Shown here in pieces: positions 26,302-62,470 of a stretch of 64,000 nucleotides of DNA; within the stretch, counting starts at the first letter, position 1, and each line of letters opens with the position of its first letter. The position numbers were made by a program, and so were the translations under genes. Below the pieces are notes generated by a model. The model was not told where the DNA came from. It made no database searches and worked only from the letters and a program-made list of their open reading frames with translations. Origin of the DNA: Siniperca chuatsi (lineage: Eukaryota > Chordata > Actinopteri > Centrarchiformes > Sinipercidae). The DNA is taken from positions 15,409,167 through 15,473,166 of the forward strand of contig NC_058043.1 in the NCBI RefSeq assembly GCF_020085105.1, given 5' to 3'.

Positions 26302-27330
26302 CCTACCTTTTCCCGGCTTGGGCCCCTCTGCTCAAAAGCCAAGTGTCAGTAAAAATGGAAGAAGGTCCTAGCTGATCACCTACTGTCTGACCGGTGGCGT
26401 CAACTGCCTGCAGCAAACACTGGAGAATGTTTGAGTATTTTCCTGTCTTAGGAGAGGATTTTGGGCATCCTCTGCCCACCTGACCGAGGGTAGCCAATGG
26501 AGCTCAAGGACAGGAGTGTTTTCAGAGCAGAGCGAAAGGTGCGAGGAGAAGCAGACATACATCAGTGTAGGAGTGATCTAACCTTTAGGGGGACTTTGCT
26601 GTGCTCAGCGGAAGATGAACATCGGCTCAAGTGCTTATCTCTCTATGCTGTTCTTAGGTGCCTTTAAAAGAGAGAGCTCAAATAACTTGGTGCTGAGTGT
26701 TTGGGCCTATAGCTTGGAATGGAAGTTACCCAAACTAAATTCATCTCACATAAGGACCAAAATAAAAATGAAACCAAATGTGGGAGTAAGTGTGGTCTTG
26801 AATGCATGGTGTTTGCAAAGAGGTCTATTAGAGGGATTAAAACTATAGAACTGGTCTCTACAACACACAGTACAACAATCACAGCAAATGGGGTCACTGA
26901 AATAAATAACCCGACCCCTCACCTCCCAGTCCAACAGTCCAAACATGAAGAAAGACATACTGTCTTGTATAGGATACTGCGGACTGAAGGGTGAGCTCTG
27001 AAGTGCTTAAAGAGCTTTGTGGTTTCACCTGACAGATCTCATTGACCTCAATCTGAAGCTGGTTAAGGATCTACTCACTTTCAATTATGTATGCATGCAT
27101 GTGCAGTATGTGTGTGTGTGTGAGCATTGCACTGCATTTTCCTACACATACAGTAATGTGCTGTTGTCTCTTTTTCTGTGTCTGTTGTAAAGCACTTTTG
27201 TTTAGAAAAGTGCTCTGTAAATAAATTTTGAAATTATTCTTATCAATTTAACTTTATTGGGCTTTTGCGGAGTCAATGTTGGCTAAGCTCCTGAGTCACT
27301 ACTGCCACTGAAAACACTACTGCAGATCAG
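26302..27330. other. gnat1 upstream region; no gene seen
   Basis: Should contain the rod promoter. I find no unambiguous CRX (TAATCC) plus NRL pair. A GCTGAGCA half-site is present on the minus strand near 26600. Open frames up to 91 codons at 26719-26994 show no domain. Confidence 0.4.
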
Positions 27331-27852
27331 CAGTGGTGAAAAGTAAGTAAGCGTACTGTATTTAAGTACAAGTTTGAGGTACTTGTACTTTTCTTGAATA
27401 TGTCCATTTCATGCCACTTTATACTTCTACTCCACTACATTTCAAAGGTAAATACTTTTTACTCCACTGCATTTATTTGACAGCTGTATTTACTAGTTAC
27501 TTTACAAATAGAAAAAATACGATGTACTGTTAATGAATGTACATGATAAAATGTTATAGATCAAACAAGCAAGTAGTATATAAAATTATTAAAAAATAGG
27601 TTCACCTTGATGAACTGCAACAGTAAAATGTTGCTTTCACATGAACACAAATAATAATAATCTAATTATATAATGTGTAATAGTCACTCACAGGGGCCAT
27701 TTTTCTGCATTGTGTACTGATAATACTTGCATGCTTTTACTTATAGTACATAACATTTTCAATGCAGGATGTTTCCTTGTAATAGAGTATTTTTACTTGT
27801 GGTATTGTTACTTTTACATAAGTAAAGGATCTGTATACTTCCCGCAACACTG
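27331..27852. mobile_element. hAT-like MITE with perfect 8-bp target-site duplication
   Basis: Terminal inverted repeats CAGTGGTG and CAACACTG. Flanking CAGATCAG occurs exactly at 27323-27330 and 27853-27860, the 8-bp duplication typical of hAT elements. Subterminal DNA is rich in AAGTA/TACTT (AAGTACAAGTTTGAGGTACT, CTTCTACTCCACTACATTTC), a pattern common in fish. No transposase. A related copy is at 37329-37981. Confidence 0.85.
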
Positions 27853-27979
27853 CAGATCAGTAACATGAGGAGCACTGAAATTAATGCATTGCAGTACATA
27901 TCACAGAACAAACTCCTGCAGACTATGTGCTCACTGATGGCAGAACAGAACAGAACCTCTGTTATTATAAAATATAGAG

Positions 27980-29961
27980 CTTTAATTTATTAGTCAGCAA
28001 CATTGATGAGGAAGAAAAGATAGTAATTTTTACAAGTCATTACAATAACATCAACTGTGCATTATATCATACATTACTTTACCTCAATGACCCAGAGCAA
28101 AGTCTGCCAAACAGAGAAAATAAAATAGATGCACATGTTTGAAATATATGCAAAATTTGTTTTGCAAATTTTTGAGAACAAGAACGAGAGAGAATAGAGA
28201 CTAAGAGATAGAGAGAGAGAGAGAAAGAGGATTTAAAATCACAATCTGACCTTTCTGTACTCAGCATTTCCCACCATAAAAGGTTTGAGCACATCTTTCT
28301 TGCACTGACAGTATTTCCATATCCCCACAACAAGACAGACATTCACTGACATCCACAGCAACATAGCATTTTAGACAAATACCGTATACATACACTGTAC
28401 ATGCCATGCACAATGAAAAGCCACCTTCTGAAGGTTTTGGTACACGTTTCTCTTCAGGTTTGGCGGTGATCAGCTTGTTAGTGGTTGTACTTGTGGCATT
28501 TTTTTTTTACTGTATGGAAGTTGCTCAGTACAAACAGTTTTATATGACATCTGTGGCACGTATCATAACAGGACGTTACTGCACTGGGCTGACAAAAAAG
28601 TAGCTGTGAAAGCTCTGTTGTTAACCAGCTGATACAGTAAATACAGCACCAATCAAAGTAGTCAATTCCCAAAGCACTGCAAATCAGCACATTTGTGGCT
28701 GTAATCTAATAGAAGTGTAGACTGATTACATGATTAATATTCACTTAGTGAAACCAATATTTAGCATGAAACTGGCAGGAATGCAAACTTTGGATTCATT
28801 CAGAGCTTAAAAAACAACAACCTTTGAGCATACAAACTGCATACTCTGCCTTATATGAATATACTGCATATGCCACAGATACATGTGAAGCATTTACTGT
28901 TTATTACCAATTTGGCAACAGAAGGTGCTTCGTCTCTAAAATTTTTTTTCATTATCACAAACTGTCACAAACTCACATATAGCTGCCTGCTGGAATTTCT
29001 TATCTCAAAAGAGAAAAGAGAAGGCAATGTTATATTTTCAGCTTTTGTGTCGTTAAAGACCCTTTCCCCCCCAAAAAAGAACAGCTTATCACAAAGATCA
29101 CGCTTGTTAAGGTTACAACATTGAGATGTGCTATTCACATATAAACAAAACAAACACTTGGCAGAAACTGATTTTGGAAGAATCTGGGCGGGTGATGTAA
29201 CATCATTACTTGAGGCCGGGCTGGACCACAACATGAAAGGAGAGACGTCTTACCTGCCACAAAGGGCCTTTCATTAACATGTGACTGTATGAGCTGCAGT
29301 CTGTAGGCATTTCTTTTATCCTTGCATGTCCCAAGAAATGCCATCATCATTCTGTCAACAGCTTGTATCTTGCAGTAAAAAACAATCAAATTGTCTGCTA
29401 TACAGTAGAAAGTTCTGGTGAAGAAGTTTAGAGAAGTTCGAGAATTTCACTGAACCAGTGACTCGACTTCCAGCTTTTACACTGAATACTGCCAGCAGTC
29501 AAGTGATCCAACATGGTCGCCTCTAACAGTTTCTGAATACACGTTCATCGGTCCTTGTCCATGTGTGGATACTCCCAATGTCCTGGGTTATTGTTGCTGT
29601 TTCTCAAAAACACCAAACATAAAGATATTCTCAACATAACAACACATTAATAAACAATAACACTAACAATAATTTTATAATAACAACAATATTTGCACAG
29701 ATTTACCTATTCACAAAAAAAACATGTTTTCTAGATAGGTACAAAGAATTACTTTTTACAACCTACAATAAATATTGTGTATTTTTTCCCAACAGTTACA
29801 TAGAAACAGTTTGATGCTGTTGCTTTTGGTTGTAGTATCTGTCTTGTCCATTACGATAATTAGATTTTTCTAACTGGAGTCATTCTCCTAAATGGAGGGT
29901 TGCAGTGTTTAGGAGATGGTGTGAAAAGGTAGACTGGGGGTGTTTGAGTATAATAAGCTCC
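27980..29961 (-). other. sema3f: Probable sema3f 3' untranslated region
   Basis: Downstream of the sema3f stop codon on the minus strand. TTTATT (minus-strand AATAAA) near 27984 and near 28900 are candidate poly(A) signals. A (GA)n run is at 28205-28230. Short open frames here show no domain. The end is uncertain. Confidence 0.4.
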
Positions 29962-53757
<23,796 letters not shown>

Positions 53758-55204
53758 CTATAAAGAAGCAAAAAGAGTGGAGAAATATATGGTTTTTACA
53801 AAACTGTAGTAGAAAAACACACAATAATGTTGGGAAACACAAACCACGGACATGGTCACAAGAGATGTGTGTAGGCTGCTTATTTTTGCCACAGAGATGC
53901 CCTTTGGTTTGAAATCTAAACCACATACACAAACACAGTATGCTAATGATACACAAAATCTTCCCTCAGACTCTCCTAAAATTAATTTAAAGGAGCTGTT
54001 TGTTCTTTTTTTTTTCTTCAGCACTACAATTACATCCTGCCATTATGGGGTTATGGACTGGCTAAATCTGGTTATGACAGGTTTGACAAAAGCAAGGAGG
54101 CATACAGTAAATCTCACAAGAGTCAGAACTGAACGGAAACAGACAAGCAATACATCACTGGATGCTGTATAGCGACAGAAAGGTGTCAAGAAAACTCTAA
54201 ATGACCATTAATTTTGGCCTGTGCTGTTTTTTCACACTGGCTTCCTCCAAAAAGCCAAATAGCAGATGATGTTCAGGACCTGGCATTCTCACCCTGGCTT
54301 TCCTTCACCATTTTCAAATTCTATCGAGCTGTGGTGGAGATGATGGCCTTCCTTCACTATAATCTCTTCTTGTGAATTCTCCACTTCAGTTGCAGCAGAG
54401 AAGATGCCGGCCACTCCCAGGCTTAGTCTCACATCATATCATACATAACATTGTCACATCCTTCCCCCCATATCACTGTTAAAACTATTTTGAAATAAAA
54501 CTTCTCTCAAATGGCTCACATACTGCTCAGGGCATATCGCTCGTGTATGAGTGTGAGTTTAAGTTACACTTGGGGTGTGAGGGGGAGATAAGTGGAGATC
54601 TGGTGTACGGAAAGCAGCTTTTTCTCCCGGTCCTCCCATTACCTCCCAAGCTGTTAGAGAATCTGATAGGAGGTCTCTCGCTTTCTCTTGCTCTCTTTCA
54701 AACTACGCTTGGGAATGTGGCGCTTGAGAAAGTTGAGCCTGCACTTGTGCTGTTCTATTTGCAGAGAAGAGGACCAGATAGAGGACCTGTTCATGTTCCA
54801 CTTCAATGGGACCAGACAAACGCCTCTACTGTTCTCCTCAGCCAAGTCCGAGACTCACTGATGATGAGAAAGACTCCCTGAAACAGCTTTTCTTGACCAG
54901 GAGAAGACAGAACGTCTTGTTACTTTACAGAAATAAAAGACAGTATGATGTTCTCTACCTGCACAGAACATCTTGAAATACTGACACAAATCCTCTGCCA
55001 GAAAGCTTCTCAGCTGCTGGTTTGCTGAGCTCCTTCAGAAACTATAAAATGCTGCCGTCACGGTGCAGCATAATGGTAAGCAGTCGGGTGGATAAGGTAG
55101 TAAATAGGAATAGACATGGCTGTCATCCGGGTAATTCTCATAAGTTGCCTCCAAACACATATATTTTAATACTCGTTCTCACTCTCATGGACAGAGAATT
55201 ATAG

Positions 55205-55791
55205 TAGGCCTGGGCGTTTATGGACTGTCAGTGGAATCATATTGTGGTGATGTGACTGTATCCAGGTATTGTTTTACACATCTGTAGAGATCTATTAAAA
55301 TTATTCAAATGATTCAAAGCCAATTTAAAGTTAAATACTAGGAAAATTAGTTACGGAAGTTTGTTTTACACGTGTTTTCTTTCTGTCTGCTTAATTGAAT
55401 TGAACATAAATATCATATTATATGATATTTAAAGCTGTAATCCCAAAGTTTTTTTATGAAATCAAACTCCATTTGTGATGCTATTTTTGGCAAGCATTTT
55501 TTTCATAAATACCCATTCAATGTATTTAACATCTGTAATTACCTCTCTTTATAGTGGGTTTCATTGTTAGTGGCAGAGTTCCATTCCCATGTGGAATTCA
55601 TATTGCCTACAGAAAATGATGGGTGCATGCAGCATTACTGTTTGTAATTTTATATCTTTAATATCAGCCCCACTGTTTACTGTTCACTCTCTTTACACCA
55701 CGTCAGAGCTCTATTTAGTTACTGGGTGTCGCTAAATCAACCAGAACTGAAATTGAATTGATATTGTTTCCAACCATATCACCCAGCCCTA
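55205..55791. mobile_element. MITE-like element with TAGGCCTGGGCG ends
   Basis: The left end TAGGCCTGGGCG and the right end CACCCAGCCCTA are imperfect inverted repeats of the kind seen in common fish hAT-like MITEs. An internal AT palindrome (AATATCATATTATATGATAT) lies near 55409. No target duplication was recognised. Confidence 0.55.
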
Positions 55792-57647
55792 GGTCAGAGC
55801 AAATGAACGAGTACAGTAAAGTAGGACACAGGTGCAGGCGGTGACAACAACGTGATGATGAATCACAGCTCCACTGGATGTCCTATGTTAAGTATGTATG
55901 CACGTGCAAAAACAGTACACACACACATACAAGCATAGAGAACATCCTAAAAACAGTACATCTCCATTCTTTCTCCATAAACATCCCGTCTCGTTTTCCA
56001 CCCTTGTCTGCTTGTCAGCCACACACTCAGCCAGCTAGCTGCTCTGGCAGGCCCAGCGGTCGAACGATACTGGAGCTTCAGGGACATCAGACGTCACCAG
56101 CTGACATCCAACATTTATCACCTCTGCACTCAGATTCACACTCAGGGGCATCTGAACGGGAGCCTGCTGGTGGTGACTGTCCGTCACAAGTCCAACACCG
56201 GTTAGGTCACCGAAAAGTTCAATGAGAGTGGTGAGACAGACAGACGAGACAGACTAGACAGGCAGACAAACAGATAACCTACTACGTTATAAATAAACAT
56301 TCATCAAAACACATTATCAGTTCACAGCAACCGACTTTTAGCGTCTGACAGCCTGTCATCTTTCTCCCTCTCTTCTAGTCTCGGTCTTCGATTCAGGATC
56401 ACTGGATCAATAACTATCACTTTTGGAGCGGACCTAATTTCATCCTGACAAAAATTACCTGAATGATCCACATATCATGAAAAAAACAAAAAAATAGTAG
56501 CAAGTGAGGTCCAAAGTCATCTCTTGATCAAAACCGAATACAAAGAAACACATAGTACAAGATCATTTTCAGTTTGAGTAGCAGCAATGACATTACTTAT
56601 ACATTTTTTTTTTGTCAGTTAACAAAATACACAAATCAGGTTCTAAATTATTTCAAAATAAACTGTGTGAAACACAGAATATTCAAAATAGAATAATTAT
56701 CTTGTTTCAGAAAATTTGCAGACTGCAAATTATATCCAATTGTGGTTTGGGCAACTTTTAATCATTCAACAACCATATTAAAACACACTGGAAAAATTAA
56801 GCAAGAACAAAGCTAACTGCTGTTGAGAGACCACTAACACAATTATATGAAAAGAAGAAACCTTTTCATGGAAGTCTGCATATTTCTAATAGCTAATTGT
56901 ACTGTACTGGTAATCTAAGAAGCAAGGCCTGGCCAAAGTGTAAAAACAGTGGGCCAAGTCAGCCCTGTAATTAAACTATAGCAAATTGCACTGTAGGATA
57001 TCATAATGTATGGGACATAACGGGGGGAATCATGAGTTAACCAGGACTGCTTGTCTCTTACAAAAATATCCTAACATCTACAGCACATGGGACACATTCC
57101 AAAGCACATTGAAAGCCTACATAAATACTACATGTCCTTTCAGCTAAAATACAATGATTCTATTATAATTATACTGTACATTAACTCTTTTCATCTTGCC
57201 ATTTAAGTCTGTGAAAATTATGTGGCAATCTTGCGCTCGGGAGAAATACTACATCTTTGCGAGGCGAGACATGCTAAAACACATTTTCTTTGAAATAATG
57301 CCTGTGGCGTGGTGAGATAAGGAGTAAGGTATGATAACAGTCCACCTCAAAGTGCTCATATGCTTTATTGTCAGCACAAATTCATTTTCTCAGACACATT
57401 CCTGTGTCAGCTCAGGCTAAATTGCCCATGCCTCTGAAGCCAAGACAAATGTTACAAAACAAAGCACAGCCTTGACATCATGTTAAATGGTTGAATATAT
57501 AACCAGCTGGTAAATTCAGCAATGATAGGGCACAAGTGTCTGTCTATAAAGACCACAGGATCTGGTGTAAATCACAGTTTCCCAGCAAGGTCTTTGTAAT
57601 CACTACCAGACACACAGGCAGACAGAGTTAAATTGTCTTTTTTCTTT

Positions 57648-58184
57648 TTAGTGTGTGCATGTGGAATAGTCTTCAGTTTGTTGAAGATCTTTTTTGTTGG
57701 ATAAGACCCAATCTGTTCCTACTACTGCCCCAGAATATGAATGACATATGCTGGTAAAGTGAGCCTGTAGTCTGTCCACCTGTTGATGTGATCCCTCTTC
57801 TCTGCTCTGTACTGCAGCCAAGGTATGTAGTCTTTCGGCAAAGCTTTGTACCTTGGTGTGGTTTTCCTGGGTCATCCTCAAAGGGACATAAGGGACCTCT
57901 GTTTTGTATCTGTAAGGAGATGATGGAAGACACAGCTCCCAGACACCGCTGCCACTTCTTTTCATGCCACTATCAGCCTTGCAGAGCTCCCCCTCTTCCC
58001 CATCAGTGCATGTGTGTGTTACTGGTGAAAGAGAAGGGGGGTTCTGAGGAAGCAGGCAGCAGAAAATCCCACATACCTGCCCAGGCATCCCCGGCATGTT
58101 GTCTGAATTCCCCAATCTACTCATGTTCACATTCTCATAAAGTAGAGGTGTGGCCCCACCTTGCTGCAGCTTGTCTGCAGCCAT
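57648..58184 (-). other. 178-codon open frame of unknown nature
   Basis: Open from an ATG to a stop on the sema3f sense strand, inside its presumed first intron. The predicted protein is rich in Ser, Gln and Cys, with no signal peptide, transmembrane segment or domain I recognise. At this length it could be chance, a transposon fragment or an unannotated exon. No function is proposed. Confidence 0.15.
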
Positions 58185-58539
58185 GCATGCACTGATGTGT
58201 CCCTATGTGGATTTTATTTATCAAGTAATGGACACACATAGCTTATATCTCAGGACTATCCTCAACAGGATAAAGACATCACTGGTTATTTGTTATTTGT
58301 AACACTTAAAATTACCTCAACAACTGAACTCATGAATGTGCAAATAATGACTGTTGTCAGTAGCAAATGGTAAGAGGTAACATGAAGTTATTATAACATC
58401 GCAAAACTTCTTAAGAAGGAGGCCAGGATTGCTAGTTGGGTCAATAAAGTGCACAACTTAGACATAGTTGCCTCATTTAATCTCCTACTAACAGTCAAAC
58501 CTGGTTTCTTTTAACCATGATAGCAACAATTTGGCATGC

Positions 58540-58682
58540 TTATTCACTTTTTTTTTTTGCCAAGCTAAGCTTCGCTTCCGGACTCTAGCGCCATACTTAA
58601 CACACAGTCATGAGAGTGGTATTGATCTTCTCATCTAACTCTCGTCAAGAAAGAGTAAGCATATTTCTCAAGTATTACTTTA
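58540..58682. repeat. One arm of the 21844-type fold-back element
   Basis: GATCTTCTCATCTAACTCTC, GTCAAGAAAG and the terminal region ATTACTTTAACC match the right arm at about 22510-22584. GCCAAGCTAAGCTTCGC may match further inside. The other arm is absent, so this is a solo or truncated copy. Confidence 0.5.
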
Positions 58683-61600
58683 ACCGTAATCAGAATCTTT
58701 CCCTAAACTTATCCGAGAAGCTATAGTTGTCTAAACCCAAGCAGACCAGAAAATGCTTATGAGTCATCTTTGGAGCGAACATATTGACACTGGCAAACCT
58801 GTTAGGTAAGCAGACTTTTGGATTCATCGGTGTGTTGTAAATGCATACAATTAAGGGCTGAAAGTATGTGTTCAGTGCAAATTCCAAGTGCATGCTGAAT
58901 GTCTGAGGCCAGTGTGTCTTTGTAAGTGTTAGCGCACAGGACGGAGAGGTCATTGAAGATATCAGAGGGGCTGAACAGCAGTGGGAAGCCTTATCAGCCC
59001 AACCTGCCACAGCTTTGTGTTTGCCTCCGTTCAGCACCTCATAATCAGCCTCTCACCACCCACTGGGACCAGGACTATTGACTCAGAACACATGTCACTG
59101 GAGCTGATTACTGCTTACCTGTGCCTGTCAAGGACAAATAATTGGCACCAGATTACGTCTTATCTCTGAGCTTCCAGATGCTGTCACTCAGATGCTCTTC
59201 ATGCTCGTCTGCCACGGATACACTGTGTATGTGTGTATGTCTGTGTGTGTTTGCACATTGAAATAGAAGTTGAGCTCTCTGATCCTTACATCAAATCAGG
59301 CACACCTGTCTCCCACTGCACAAATAAAGAGCAGAGAAAGATTGATTTAAGTAGTGAGAGATTATAACAAATCTATTTCTGCTGTTTCAGATGACAGGAA
59401 AGGTTAATTAAAGCACGAGGGAGTATGGATCTCTGGTTCAACTGACAGGAAAGGTCATTTAGTTTCTTTATTCCACTGTCTCTAGTCTGAAAAGTCAACC
59501 TTCATTAAGTTCATGTTATACTGTATATGTAGTCATTAGAAGAGGATACGGTGGGATTACATGCAGAGGGGAAGTACAAGACGTGCAAGACTTTTGATGT
59601 GCTTTTCAGATGTAATTCCAACTCTTCTACATGTTACACAAAATTATGGACTATGATAAATTATTATTCTTCGTCTTCCAGAAAACCAGTCAAGAAACAA
59701 AGATAATAAAGATTTCAGTAAAAAATTATGAAAAACTTTGTGCATGGTTTTTTGGATAAACATTCAGCAAAAACCCACCAAAAACCAATGAATTGTGACT
59801 ACTCAAAGCCTGCAGTGTCTCATGTGAATACTACCAAAGCTTTTCCCTCAACACACACTGCCACAGACAGCTGCCCTCAATGGCCCTGCAGGGCTGCAGG
59901 TGAAAGGTTAAAGGACACAAGGGGTCTGAGGTGAAAGCTCATCCCTGGCCTCCTTACACACTTCAGCATAATCAGGATTATCTTTTTTGGGGGGGGGGTC
60001 AGGCAGGGTGCCTGCTCCAAGCAGGGTCATGAGAGAGCAGGGTGGTCATGATGATGATACTGGGGTGTGATGGTTTGAGGAGAGGAGGAGAGCAGGGTGA
60101 GATTGGAAAATGTACCTCCTAAAATATGTCTGAAAAGGGGGGAGGAACACTGTTGTAGCTGCAGCTGCTTGAAAAATAGCAAGTACAACCAATTGAGATA
60201 AAATGTCATGATACATATACTGTTACCTCTTCACAAGGGTCAAAAAAGCTTTTTATCTAGTTTTTATAATCATGTTTTCTGCTTGGTTACACATAAATAC
60301 GTATAGTGGGATATATTCAAGCTGCATAAAATTTATACACATTCACATTTCATAAAAAAACCCTGAAATCTATATTCACGCTGTGCTGTAAATACTATAA
60401 AGCCCTGCCTTTCAGGAAATCAGTGTGCAGGTCTGCCTGACTCTCTTCCTCTACAATAATCTCTGGATTTTGGAGAACATGAAAAACATTGGTTGGTTCC
60501 TTACTTTGTTTACAAAATGTTCTATCCCAAGGCGCTGTCTGGGCCCGTGGCTGGCCGTTGTATGCACAAGTGTTTGTGTGTGGGATTGGGGTTGTGCAAA
60601 TGCTGCAAGCCGCTGTAATGATGATGAAGCTGTGTTTGTTGTTGTAGCTGTGCTGCCACTTGCAGCGAGCTGGTCAGGGTGGCGGCAGTGGTCAGTGGTG
60701 ACAACACAGGTTAGAGGGATTATGGAAAGGGCTGAATAATGAGACCGAGCTGGTGCGAATGAATGAAAAATCCTCCTCTCCCTGGCTAACCTCTGACCTG
60801 ACACTCAGAACAAATACAATCCCTCTCTGTCAGCTGCACTAACACACACACCCAGATGCACAATGCTTTCTGAAAAGAGTCTGTTCATTCTTATTTATGG
60901 ATTTCTCCTAATCCTCTATTTGATTGGGAGTGTTAAAATTTACATAGTTCCTGAACCAAGATGTCAATATATCAGTTCTCTTCCCGCTGATTTTAACCAG
61001 AACTGAACAAAGCATAAGTTTAAGCATGCCCTCTTGCTTCCTCATGTATCAAGGTCATGGCCAGTGTGTTGCTAGCTGAGGGCAATAAGAGGGGGGTAAT
61101 TAGGAGGTACATTTAGAGAGACCATTAGCAGCAAGTGTTGACTCAGGGTCCACTGGGGACAACAGCCACCTCTACTCTCTCTAGGTGTTCCACTCTCCAG
61201 TCTGGCACTGAGAATCCACTATATTCCCTGTGGTCATTTTTCACCCGCAACAGCAAATGGTGTGGTAGGGGAGTGAGAATGGAGGGAGGAGTCCCGAGGG
61301 GAGAGGAGCCTGACAGCGAACCTAAGAACATCCATTTATCAAAGCAGGCAGGAGAGAGCCATGGAAACTCTGAGTCGAACTCTGAGAGAGCTCCTCTGTA
61401 CAGCCATCACAGAGAGGCTGAGATCCCCTCTACTGCTGCTGAAGGGGCAAAAGACACAGCTCACAAAGGCACACAGAGGCTCTCCAATGTGTATTCTAAT
61501 CATGAGTTGGATGGAGGACAAAACACCCTGATTGTGTGCCCAAATACACAAAAACACTGATTGAGATCTCAGCTGCCAGCTTAGGTAGAGAGCAGGAGTG

Positions 61601-62199
61601 GAAAGAGACGAAAGAGAAAAGTTCTCAAAAGTCATGTTTACCCCAGAAAAGAAAAGGGTGGAAGAAGAAAAGAGGAAAAAAAAAATTGGCGGTCAAGTGC
61701 TAAAGTATATACAGACAGTCAAAATCACGTTAACCAGACAGCACATACCTGTATTTAAGAAACTATGTGTAACATTTTCACTACATGTATAGGTCAAATG
61801 AGCAAAAAAGCACTATACTATAAGACATACAAGATGCTCTCTATTGGCTTATATGAGTGTCCCTTGCTGCTTGTTATGCATAGACCAGATTTGAACAGAT
61901 TTTTGACCAAATATTTAATGCAATAAATGCATGTGCTAGTAGGCAGTAAGGCAGTAGGCTCTGGAAATCTTCTCCCTGATGAGATGTGGGAAAACAGTCC
62001 ACTGGCTGGGAGGGAGTGGTGTTAGCTGTGCTAGTGCAAAGCTGATGTAGCATTTATGGTAGACTCTGTGGACAGAATGTCCTCCCAGCAAATGCCCCAA
62101 AACCAGCCATGGGAATTACGACTCTTGTCTGTCTGGGATAAAGGAGAAAATAGTGTTATAAGATGTTGTTATAAAGCCACAAAGTCCGTAGAGGGAGGC

Positions 62200-62470
62200 T
62201 GTCAAGGTGGATGGATGGGTCAACAAATCGTTGGACTTTGACATGGGAAAGCTCTTTTCTTTTCCTGTTTCCTACCGACTGTCAACATTGTTTCTTTTAA
62301 CCATGACCAAGATGTTTGTGCCTAAACCTAACTACATCCTAAACAAAGCAGTGTCAGATCAGAAAACTGTTTTATTTTTGCTACAGTAATTTGTAACAAT
62401 TTTAGATGACACTGACAAATGATGTCCCAATCAGAAAACGCTTATGTGTCATTTTGGAGGCCACGCAAAG
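62200..62470. repeat. Possible low-copy repeat related to 58700-58790
   Basis: ATCAGAAAACGCTTATGTGTCA followed by TTTTGGAGGCCACG resembles AGACCAGAAAATGCTTATGA and GTCATCTTTGGAGCGAAC near 58745. TTTAACCATGA occurs near both (62297 and 58511). No ends were defined. Confidence 0.3.

Noticed and set aside
26302-26620. CRX/NRL rod promoter sites for gnat1
   Set aside because: Only weak half-sites were seen. No consensus pair could be supported from sequence alone.
28406-28603. Small hydrophobic open frame that could be a membrane microprotein
   Set aside because: It lies on the opposite strand of the probable sema3f 3' UTR. The hydrophobic stretch comes from a T-rich run, with no conserved motif.
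61135-61560. 141-codon plus-strand open frame
   Set aside because: No domain, no upstream splice or promoter context, and composition typical of chance reading in GC-richer intron DNA.
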